From NCBI GenBank assembly GCA_964576515.1, contig CAZNUW010000003.1:310001-374000 (forward strand): DNA of 64,000 nt, in the 5' to 3' direction. Positions within the stretch are counted from its first letter, which is position 1, and each line of letters opens with the position of its first letter. This DNA is from SHVO01 sp964576515. Its GTDB lineage: Bacteria; Pseudomonadota; Alphaproteobacteria; Rhodospirillales; Rhodospirillaceae. The position numbers and the translations under genes were made by a program. This document shows positions 55,406 through 64,000 of this stretch, piece by piece. The notes under the pieces were generated by a model that saw only the letters and a program-made list of their open reading frames with translations, had not been told where the DNA came from and ran no database searches.

Positions 55406-56239
55406 TTAGGACTTTTTCGCGGTTACTTTTGTCGACTTTCCGCCCACGTCGACCGCGGCGTCGATGGTATTTCCGGAAACTTTCCCGCTGAAGCGCAAGG
55501 GGGTCGACTGGCCCGGCACCGTCGCGGCGAAGGTGATGTTCTCGCCGGCCAGGACCGGAGATTCGATCGGGACCGCCTTGCCGCCCGGGAGCGTCAGGGT
55601 GCCCGACGCCATCTGATACTCCTGCTTGAGATCGGCTTTATAGGTGTCGTTGCCGACCTGCCAGGTCCACGTGCCCGCGACCTTCGCCGGCACGATCCAG
55701 AGATAGATGTTCCGCGAGTCGACGACTTCATGTTTGTCCGGCTGCCAGTCGCCCATGGTGAAGGCGTGGCTGACGATGCGCGAACCCGGCTTCATTTCGT
55801 CGAGGATCTTCGGGCGCAGTTTGAGGTTCACTTCCGGAAGCAGGTACATGGTCAGCACCGAAGCTTCCCTGAAATCCATCTGGAAAAGATCGCCGCGGTG
55901 GAAGGTCACGCGGTCGGTCACGCCCGCCTTCTTCGCGTTTTCATTGGCTTCGGCGATGCGGACCGGATCGAGGTCGACGCCCACGCCCTTCTTCACTTTG
56001 AGATCGCGCGCCGCGGTGACGACGATGCGCCCGTCGCCCGAGCCCAGATCGTAGTGGATGTCGTTGGCCGTCACACTGCCGAGCTTCAACATCCGGTCGA
56101 CCAGTTCCTGCGGCGTCGGCACATACGGCACATCGAGTTCGACGCCGCCTTCGCCGGTGTATTTGGTCGCGGCGACCGCGCTGAAGGTCATGAACACCGC
56201 AGCGATGCCGAGCAGGCCGATACGTTTGTGCATCTTCAT
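55406..56239 (-). CDS. Exported class I SAM-dependent methyltransferase-like protein
   Basis: A 277-residue protein. The ATG at 56239 has AAGGA nine bases before it and opens a signal-like segment (MKMHKRIGLLGIAAVFMTFS, AVAA). A methyltransferase fold follows: motif I HYDLGSGDGRIVVTAARDLK, acidic GVDLDPVRIAEAN, then DRVTFHRGDLFQMDF. A beta-rich C-terminal domain of about 100 residues (TWTWQVGNDTYKADLKQE...) may modify or bind the product. A secreted SAM enzyme is puzzling because SAM is cytosolic; the domain could have lost activity or the signal may be a membrane anchor. Confidence 0.8.
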   Translation of the reverse strand: MKMHKRIGLLGIAAVFMTFSAVAATKYTGEGGVELDVPYVPTPQELVDRMLKLGSVTANDIHYDLGSGDGRIVVTAARDLKVKKGVGVDLDPVRIAEANENAKKAGVTDRVTFHRGDLFQMDFREASVLTMYLLPEVNLKLRPKILDEMKPGSRIVSHAFTMGDWQPDKHEVVDSRNIYLWIVPAKVAGTWTWQVGNDTYKADLKQEYQMASGTLTLPGGKAVPIESPVLAGENITFAATVPGQSTPLRFSGKVSGNTIDAAVDVGGKSTKVTAKKS

Positions 56240-56279
56240 GGGCTGGATCCTTTTGGGGCCTTTGTGTCGGGCGAAATGG

Positions 56280-57611
56280 TTATGCGTCGCCGCCGCGGCC
56301 TTTTGAACGGCTGGCGAGCACGAGGACCGGAATACCAAGTGCAAGCACGACCACCCCGGCCAGGGCGCCCGTGCCTGTGAAGGCGAGACTATTGTAGAGC
56401 ATATAGGCGCCCGTAAGGCAGAAGAGCGCAGGCGTAACCGGATACAGCGGCACCCGGAACGGGCGGGGCGCGTCGGGATCGCGGGCGCGCAAGACAAACA
56501 GCGAAACGCCTGTCAGGAAAAAGAAAACCCAGAAAACCGGCTGCAGGAAATCGACCACGGTCTGCACCCCGTCACGCAGGAACGCGCCGAACGCGACGAT
56601 CAAAAGCGCGATGACGCCTTGAAACAGGACGCCGCGGGTCGGTACGCCGCGCGCGCCGTCCCAGGCGGCGAGGAAGCGGAACATCGGGAAATCCTTGCCC
56701 AGGGCGAAGGCGCTGCGGGCGCCGGTAAAGAGGGTGATGTGCGTGTTGTCGAGGATGAGGATGAGCACGATGCCCGTCATCACCACCGCGCCGATATCGC
56801 CGAACGCGGCGCGCATCACGTCGGCCGCGATGGCCTTGGAGGACGCCATGCCGGCGGGACCCAGCACGCTGAGGTAGGCGATGTTCACCGCGATGTAGAG
56901 CGCGGTGATGATCGCGATGCCGATCAACAGCGCGCGCACCATGTTGCGCTTTGGGTTCTGCACTTCGGCGGAAATGTAGGCCGCTTCGTTCCAACCGCCG
57001 AAGGTCAGCAACACCAACAACATCGCGCCGCCGATGCTGGCCGCATTGACGGTGGACGGCGCGTCGGCGACCGGCGCGGGCGCGCCACCGCTGGTGACGC
57101 CGGCGAAAATCAGCACACCAAGACCGCATAGGGTCGCGATGAACATTATATTCTGGAACGTCGCCGTTTGGCGGATGCCGGTGAGATTGAGCGCGGTCAG
57201 CGCGACGATGATGACGGTGGCATAAAGCGCGGAACTGAAAGGGCCCAACGGCAGGATCTGGGTGGCGTAGTCGCCGAACACATAAGCGAACAACGCGATG
57301 GATCCGCTTTGGATGACCGTCAAACGCGCCCAGGCGAACATGAAACCCACGTGCGGCCCGTAAGCGCGGCTGAGAAAGTGATATTCGCCGCCGGCCGACG
57401 GGTATGTTGTCGCAAGTTCCGCGTAGCACAGCGCGCCGATGACGGAGACGACACCGCCCGCGAGCCAGACGAGGAGGATCGTGTTTGGATCGCCGAGCTG
57501 TCCCGCGACGATACTGGGGAAGAAGAAGATGCCCGTGCCGACCACAAGGCCGACGATGATGGCGACGCAATCAATCAGGCGAAGAACTTTGGTCGGCGAA
57601 CCGTCGGTCAT
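56280..57611 (-). CDS. Amino acid/polyamine APC-superfamily permease
   Basis: A 443-residue transporter with about 12 TM segments. APC features: IIVGLVVGTGIFFFPSIVAGQ (motif in TM1), GALCYAELATTYPSAGGEYHF, and AAYISAEVQNPKRNMVRALL with the TM6-7 region. The start ATG at 57611 (MTDGSPTKVLRL) is preferred over a longer frame to 57674. Substrate unknown. It is upstream of the exported methyltransferase gene. Confidence 0.9.
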   Translation of the reverse strand: MTDGSPTKVLRLIDCVAIIVGLVVGTGIFFFPSIVAGQLGDPNTILLVWLAGGVVSVIGALCYAELATTYPSAGGEYHFLSRAYGPHVGFMFAWARLTVIQSGSIALFAYVFGDYATQILPLGPFSSALYATVIIVALTALNLTGIRQTATFQNIMFIATLCGLGVLIFAGVTSGGAPAPVADAPSTVNAASIGGAMLLVLLTFGGWNEAAYISAEVQNPKRNMVRALLIGIAIITALYIAVNIAYLSVLGPAGMASSKAIAADVMRAAFGDIGAVVMTGIVLILILDNTHITLFTGARSAFALGKDFPMFRFLAAWDGARGVPTRGVLFQGVIALLIVAFGAFLRDGVQTVVDFLQPVFWVFFFLTGVSLFVLRARDPDAPRPFRVPLYPVTPALFCLTGAYMLYNSLAFTGTGALAGVVVLALGIPVLVLASRSKGRGGDA

Positions 57612-57736
57612 CGGACGATGCGACCCGGGATGAACACCCGGGCCTCCCTGTTTATATCTCGTCCTGGCGGACAAGCCCCTTTTTCCTCATTACAACAGCC
57701 TATTAGCAGTCTCAAGGGGAGCGGTATTCTGTAACA

Positions 57737-58216
57737 ATGACGATGAGCGCGATGTCCGAGAATACGGTCCGAATCCTGGTCGACGCCGACGCCTGCCCGG
57801 TGAAGGACGAGGTGGTGCGTGTGGCCGACCGGCACGGCCTTGCGGTCCTGATGGTCAGCAACGCCTGGATGCGCGGGCCCGACCATCCCCTGGTGCAGCG
57901 CATCCTGGTCCCGAGCGGACCGGACGCGGCGGACGACCGCATCGCCGAGGAGACCGCCGGCTGGGATATCGTGATCACCAACGATATCCCACTGGCCGCG
58001 CGCTGCATCGCCAAGGGCGCGCGTGTCTTGCGCCCGAACGGCCGGCCTTTGGACCAGAATTCCATCAGCATGGCGGTCGCGATGCGCGATCTGACGGCGC
58101 ATTTGCGCGAAACCGGCGAGATCACCGGCGGGCCTTCGGCCTTCGTCCCCCGGGACCGCTCGCGCTTCCTCGATGCCCTGGAAGTGGCTGTTCAGGCACA
58201 GAAAAGGCGTAAGTAA
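57737..58216 (+). CDS. YaiI/YqxD (UPF0178) family protein
   Basis: A 159-residue protein of the UPF0178 family with VRILVDADACPVKDEVVRVA, then DRIAEETAGWDIVITNDIPLAARCI and the RPNGRPLDQNSI segment, a PIN-like nuclease-type fold of unknown role. Start codon choice: ATG at 57737 (MTMSAMSEN), with MSEN at 57752 possible. Confidence 0.9.
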   Translation: MTMSAMSENTVRILVDADACPVKDEVVRVADRHGLAVLMVSNAWMRGPDHPLVQRILVPSGPDAADDRIAEETAGWDIVITNDIPLAARCIAKGARVLRPNGRPLDQNSISMAVAMRDLTAHLRETGEITGGPSAFVPRDRSRFLDALEVAVQAQKRRK

Positions 58217-58227
58217 AGCCACTTACG
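58208..58227. repeat. Inverted repeat next to the rhlE promoter
   Basis: CGTAAGT-AAAGCC-ACTTACG: perfect 7-bp arms (58208-58214 and 58221-58227) overlapping the yaiI stop and abutting the -35 below. It may be a terminator stem or an operator. Confidence 0.55.
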
Positions 58228-58491
58228 TTGACTTTGCTGGGGTTTACGCCTATATCCACGCCGCCTGCCCGATGCAGGCAACATCTCGCGATTCGCGCGC
58301 AGGTGCGCCGGCCCCAAGTAAAAACGTGAATAAGGGCCGTGATGAGAGACCTCGCTTGAGGTTCTTTTCGCACCGTTTCTTGAGACGTTTCTCAATTCCC
58401 TCCCGTCGGTTGCGTGCCCACCGGGTAACCGCAAACCGTTTTGCGCCGCCTTTCGCGGCTGCACGACCGTTGCCTATTTGAAAGTGATTCT
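58228..58491 (+). promoter_or_regulatory. rhlE promoter and long 5' leader
   Basis: TTGACT (58228-58233), 17-base spacer, TATATC (58251-58256) predict a start near 58263, leaving a leader of about 230 bases before the ATG at 58492. The leader includes AT-rich and pyrimidine runs (TTTCTTGAGACGTTTCTCAATTC) and no coding frame of merit. Long leaders are typical of cold-induced DEAD-box helicases. RBS is weak (GAAAGTGATTCT). Confidence 0.6.
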
Positions 58492-59868
<1,377 letters not shown>

Positions 59869-59879
59869 GACAAAGTGTC

Positions 59880-59903
59880 GGCGCGCCGTGAATGCGGCGC
59901 GCC
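59880..59903. terminator. Bidirectional hairpin between rhlE and the thiolase gene
   Basis: GGCGCGCC-GTGAATGC-GGCGCGCC: 8-bp stem in the 39-base gap between two convergent genes. No T run, so termination may be weak or Rho-assisted. Confidence 0.6.
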
Positions 59904-59907
59904 AATG

Positions 59908-61185
59908 CTACGTCGACGACAATAGCGCGACACCACCTAAGCCGCCGTCGGTGCAAATACTGACGATGGCGTAGCTGCCGGCCGGATAGGTCGCGAGTTC
60001 CTTCACCGTCTGACTGAGAATGCGCGCCCCTGTCGCGCCGAAGGGATGACCCAACGCAACGCTGCCGCCGTTGGGATTGAGTTTCGCCCACGGGAATTTT
60101 CCGAACGTCGGCTTCACGCCCGCGCGCCCCTTCAACCAAGCTTCATCTTCCATCGCCGCGACGTGACACAACACTTGCGCGGAGAAGGCCTCGTGGATTT
60201 CCCACAAGGCGACGCCGTCGTACGTCAGTCTATGCCGCGCGAGCAGGCGCGGGATCGCGATGGCGGGCGCCATGAGCAAGCCATCGCGCAAGATATCGAC
60301 CGCGGCGAGTTCCCAGTCCACGAGACGCACACGCGGTGTCTGTGAGGGAAGGCGCGCAAGCCCCTCCTCGTTCGCAAGCCAGATCCCGGCCGCGCCATCG
60401 GTCAGCGGCGACGAATTCCCCGCCGTCAGCGTGCCCTTCCCGCTTTCGGTATCGAAGGACGGTTTGAGTTTCACGAGCTTTTCAAGCGACGTGTCCGCGC
60501 GCGGAATGAGATCCTTTGTCACCCCGTCTAAGGGAATGACCAGATCGTCGAAGAATCCCTTGCCCCATGCGGCCACCGCGCGCTGATGGCTTTCCAGCGC
60601 GAGTTCGTCCTGGCGGGCGCGCGGGATTCCCCAGGTCTTGGCCATGATTTCCGTGCCTTCACCCATCGACAGGCCGGTGGTGCGGTTGGTGATGCTGGGG
60701 ATATGCAGCCGCACATCCTTCAACGGCAAAGCCGCCAGCATCTCGGCGCGCGCGCCGACCGATTTTGCCTGGAAGAACCGGCGCAGCCAGACGGAGAAGC
60801 CCTGGTTGAGGCCGATCTGGATGCCGCTCATGCTTTCCGATCCGCCCGCGAGCGCAAGGGAGGACGTCCCTGTGCGGATGCGGTCGGCGGCCGCGAAAAC
60901 CCCGGCCATGCTGGTCGCGCAGGCCATGACCGACGTGAAGGCCGGGATATGCGCGCCGACGCCGGCGTCCAGCGTGATCTCGCGTGCGATGTTGCTCCAC
61001 CGCAGGCTGGGCGCCACCGTTCCCCACACGACGAGGTCGGGCCGGTCGGCGCCCTTCAACTGCGCGCACATCGCCTGGACCACCGGCACCGAAAGCGAGA
61101 TCGCGTCGTGTTTGGCCAATGCGCCGTCGACTTTCGCGAACGGTGTACGCAGGCCCGCCGCCAACCACAAAGATGCCGCCGTCAT
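59908..61185 (-). CDS. Acetyl-CoA acetyltransferase (thiolase)
   Basis: A 425-residue thiolase, likely in fatty acid breakdown or acetoacetyl-CoA metabolism. The nucleophilic Cys is in SVMACATSM (about residue 89), the His in LGHPFGATGAR, and the second Cys in ICTDGGLGG. GEGTEIMAK and SHQRAVAAWGKG also fit the FadI/AtoB group. The long region near 230-330 is typical of longer thiolases. It is divergent from the next gene, and convergent with rhlE. Confidence 0.9.
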   Translation of the reverse strand: MTAASLWLAAGLRTPFAKVDGALAKHDAISLSVPVVQAMCAQLKGADRPDLVVWGTVAPSLRWSNIAREITLDAGVGAHIPAFTSVMACATSMAGVFAAADRIRTGTSSLALAGGSESMSGIQIGLNQGFSVWLRRFFQAKSVGARAEMLAALPLKDVRLHIPSITNRTTGLSMGEGTEIMAKTWGIPRARQDELALESHQRAVAAWGKGFFDDLVIPLDGVTKDLIPRADTSLEKLVKLKPSFDTESGKGTLTAGNSSPLTDGAAGIWLANEEGLARLPSQTPRVRLVDWELAAVDILRDGLLMAPAIAIPRLLARHRLTYDGVALWEIHEAFSAQVLCHVAAMEDEAWLKGRAGVKPTFGKFPWAKLNPNGGSVALGHPFGATGARILSQTVKELATYPAGSYAIVSICTDGGLGGVALLSST

Positions 61186-61390
61186 GATGCTTTCGCCCCC
61201 AAGAGATCTGGTCCGATGCCGTCGTCTATCCTGATACGTTCGGTTTTCGGTGACAACAAAATCGCCGGTTGGAGCGCGCGCCGGATATTTGATGAGGCAC
61301 CGAAACCGGCAATTGCAATTTCAAATGCCGCAAGACTACCTTGTCTGAATTGGCGCGCGAGGGTGAGGAAGCGGCGCCGCTCTTAATGTC

Positions 61391-62860
61391 ATGGCCGCTT
61401 CAGTGAACGACAGCCCGCCCCCTTCGCATGAGCAAAGCGCAGCCGCGAACTACGCGTTCGCCCGCTCGCTCGCCGTCGGCCTCAACGCCCTTGTCGCCGG
61501 CTTGATCGGCACCGCGTTCTTCGCGGTCGCCTTGTTATGGCTGCAAAAAAGCTCCGGGATCGCGCTGGACAAGGAAACCTACGGCGGCGCGCTTCTGTTC
61601 ATCCTTTTGGTGGTGACGCTGTGCGCCTACCTGTTCTTCGACTACTTCCAGCGGCGTAAGGAAGAAGAAGCCGCGAAGCGCCGCCGCGCCGCAAAACCCG
61701 CGGTCAAGCGCGAGACGAAGCCGAACCCCGACGACTGGGGTGCGATCCTTGAAGCGCGCCTGAAGGAATTCGATCCACTGTTCACGGAGAATGAGCAAGC
61801 GGCCGCGGGGATCCCGGCGCCGCCGTCACAGCCCGTGGCGGAAACATTCGTCCAGAAGACCGCGCCGACGCCAACGACGGCTGCGGCTATCGGCGCCGCG
61901 AAACCGGCGCCCGCGCCGAAAGACCCGACCGCGGCGTTGTTCACGCAAGGCGTCACCGCAACCATCGCCGGAATGGAGGAGGAACCGACACCCTTCCTTT
62001 ACTTCGGCATCAACCTGTTCCTGGCGGGCGCGTCGTCCACCCTCGCCGGACGCACCAATCTCGCGCCGGTGCAAGGAAAGGCCGTGCTGGAGGCGATGCT
62101 GCTGGATATCGGCATCTCGAAGCGCACGGCGGCGTCCTTCGCCGCCAGCGCCCATGTCTTCGCCCAGATCCCGCACTTCCGCGGCCCGATCGAAGCGGGC
62201 ATGCGGGCCATGGCGCACTTCGCCCAAAGCGGCTTCGCCGACGGGGCGGCGCTGCCGGAAGCGCTGTCGCTGTGGCGCATGCAGGAAGAAATCTGCAAGC
62301 CACCCGAACTCACCACCTTCGTCACCACCTCGGTCGGCGTGCCGCCGGCCGGCGTCGTTGTGCCGCCCGAGAACCAGCAGCGCGTGCTGCGCACCCATGC
62401 GACCGTGATCACCGAAATCCTGCACCGCTTCCAAGGCCGCGAGATCCACAACCTGGGTAACGGCCGGATCCTCGCGTTCGACGACGCGACGCGCGCGATC
62501 CGCGCGGCGACCCAGTGCATGGAGGCGCTAGACAAGTTCGCGCGGTCGAACCCTGCGCTGATCGTCGCGCCGCGCATCGGCGTCGATACAGATATCGCCG
62601 CCGTCGTTGCTCACGACTATGTCTCCGCCGCGTTGCCGCGCACCGTCACCATCGCCGCGATCGCGCCGGTGGGCGGCATCTACTGCACCGCCGCGGCCCA
62701 GGACGACACGGCGGACGTGATTGAATTCCAACCGGTTTCCATCGGCGATATGTATCCCGATCTCCCACCGCTCGTGTCGGCGGCGTGGGCGCCGGTGCCG
62801 GTGGACGCTTCCAATGCGAATCCGCTGGAATATCGCCAAGTCGGGGCGCTGGCGGACTAG
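61391..62860 (+). CDS. Membrane protein with a degenerate class III cyclase-like domain
   Basis: A 489-residue protein with two TM segments (about residues 30-52 and 63-83), an Arg/Lys-rich linker, and Ala/Pro linkers. Residues about 330-420 resemble the adenylate cyclase fold: LHRFQGREIHNLGNGRILAF, with AIRAATQCMEAL and PRIGVDTD. The usual GDG motif reads GNG and the first metal Asp (FxDI) is not visible, so catalysis is unlikely. A middle domain (residues 185-300) is not recognised. Its stop is about 48 bases before the TPP riboswitch of thiC. Confidence 0.65.
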   Translation: MAASVNDSPPPSHEQSAAANYAFARSLAVGLNALVAGLIGTAFFAVALLWLQKSSGIALDKETYGGALLFILLVVTLCAYLFFDYFQRRKEEEAAKRRRAAKPAVKRETKPNPDDWGAILEARLKEFDPLFTENEQAAAGIPAPPSQPVAETFVQKTAPTPTTAAAIGAAKPAPAPKDPTAALFTQGVTATIAGMEEEPTPFLYFGINLFLAGASSTLAGRTNLAPVQGKAVLEAMLLDIGISKRTAASFAASAHVFAQIPHFRGPIEAGMRAMAHFAQSGFADGAALPEALSLWRMQEEICKPPELTTFVTTSVGVPPAGVVVPPENQQRVLRTHATVITEILHRFQGREIHNLGNGRILAFDDATRAIRAATQCMEALDKFARSNPALIVAPRIGVDTDIAAVVAHDYVSAALPRTVTIAAIAPVGGIYCTAAAQDDTADVIEFQPVSIGDMYPDLPPLVSAAWAPVPVDASNANPLEYRQVGALAD

Positions 62861-62899
62861 ACCAGTTGACCTGAAAGGCCCGGAGACAGATACTCCGCG

Positions 62900-63002
62900 C
62901 GATCCAAGGGGTGCCTTCATGGGAAGGCTGAGAGTCCGCGCGAGCGGTAAACCCTTAGAACCTGATCCGGGTGATACCGGCGTAGGGATGGAAGCCTTCT
63001 AA
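62900..63002 (+). promoter_or_regulatory. TPP (THI-box) riboswitch
   Basis: The THI-box is complete: GGGGTGCC (62908-62915), GGCTGAGA (62926-62933), and ACCCTTAGAACCTGATCCGG followed by GTGATACCGGCGTAGGGA (62951-62988). It ends just before the thiC leader and senses thiamine pyrophosphate. Confidence 0.96.
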
Positions 63003-63028
63003 AGACCCTCATCCTCCGCACGATTCCC

Positions 63029-63050
63029 GGATCTCCATGCAAGGAGATCC
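63029..63050 (+). promoter_or_regulatory. Shine-Dalgarno-sequestering hairpin of thiC
   Basis: GGATCTCC (63029-63036) and GGAGATCC (63043-63050) form a perfect 8-bp stem with a six-base loop. The AAGGAG Shine-Dalgarno lies at 63041-63046 with GGAG in the stem, directly before the ATG. It is the likely riboswitch expression platform, acting on translation. Confidence 0.85.
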
Positions 63051-63053
63051 ATG

Positions 63054-64000
<947 letters not shown>

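Overview
The window is 64 kb of GC-rich bacterial chromosome, densely packed with genes on both strands. It looks like a free-living, aerobic, Gram-negative alphaproteobacterium. The evidence is an LPS/O-antigen export pair with dTDP-rhamnose synthesis, a TonB receptor, a complete system I cytochrome c maturation operon next to acnA, a CarD regulator, an FdxA-type 7Fe ferredoxin, an SUV3-like helicase overlapping an S4 protein, GANTC sites in an intergenic palindrome, and a ROSE-like heat-shock leader. Order and genus cannot be fixed from the sequence. I see no rRNA, tRNA, CRISPR array, insertion sequence, phage gene or integrase.

Layout. 1-6.6 kb: O-antigen/polysaccharide ABC exporter (Wzm and Wzt types) facing a five-gene dTDP-L-rhamnose and glycosyltransferase operon. 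6.9-10.8 kb: an orphan 7TM histidine kinase, an OGFr-domain protein, Hsp20 with an RNA-thermometer-like leader, and a cNMP-binding protein. 10.9-19.6 kb: 2-oxoacid:ferredoxin oxidoreductase (korAB), cystathionine beta-lyase, a GH17-like exported glycosidase, an EpmC-like metalloprotein, an exported nuclease, CarD, ferredoxin and a DUF938 methyltransferase. 19.6-25 kb: S4 protein, SUV3-like helicase, short HPF, HtpG. 25-30.5 kb: a threonyl-tRNA synthetase lacking its editing half, preceded by a seven-threonine leader peptide and an intrinsic terminator; then a TPR protein and aconitase. 31-40.2 kb: ccmABCDEFGHI, then SCO1, YcgN-like and YgjP-like genes, most joined by ATGA or GTGA overlaps. 40.2-45.1 kb: SleB-like hydrolase, PBP1A, an H1-like/RHH fusion protein and an AlkD-like HEAT protein. 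45.2-55.2 kb: a minus-strand cluster of exported proteins (unknown 377-aa protein, DUF1592/1588 c-heme-type protein, DUF1552 protein, secreted-repeat protein, TonB receptor, NHL protein). 55.4-64 kb: exported methyltransferase, APC permease, YaiI family, RhlE helicase with a long leader, thiolase, a membrane protein with a degenerate cyclase domain, and a TPP riboswitch controlling thiC, which runs off the window.

The most rewarding parts are RNA-level controls. First is a threonine attenuator at 26246-26423 in front of the truncated ThrRS. Its leader has seven consecutive Thr codons, an intrinsic terminator with a GCAA-capped stem, and a promoter placed so that the leader mRNA may begin at its own AUG. 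Second is a ROSE-like thermometer hairpin burying the hsp20 Shine-Dalgarno. Third is a TPP riboswitch with a perfect 8-bp hairpin over the thiC Shine-Dalgarno. The best candidate for an undescribed protein system is the 45-55 kb exported cluster, which combines a c-heme-type motif with a full Ccm operon elsewhere in the window.

All calls rest on reading the sequence and on recalled family features; no database search was run.
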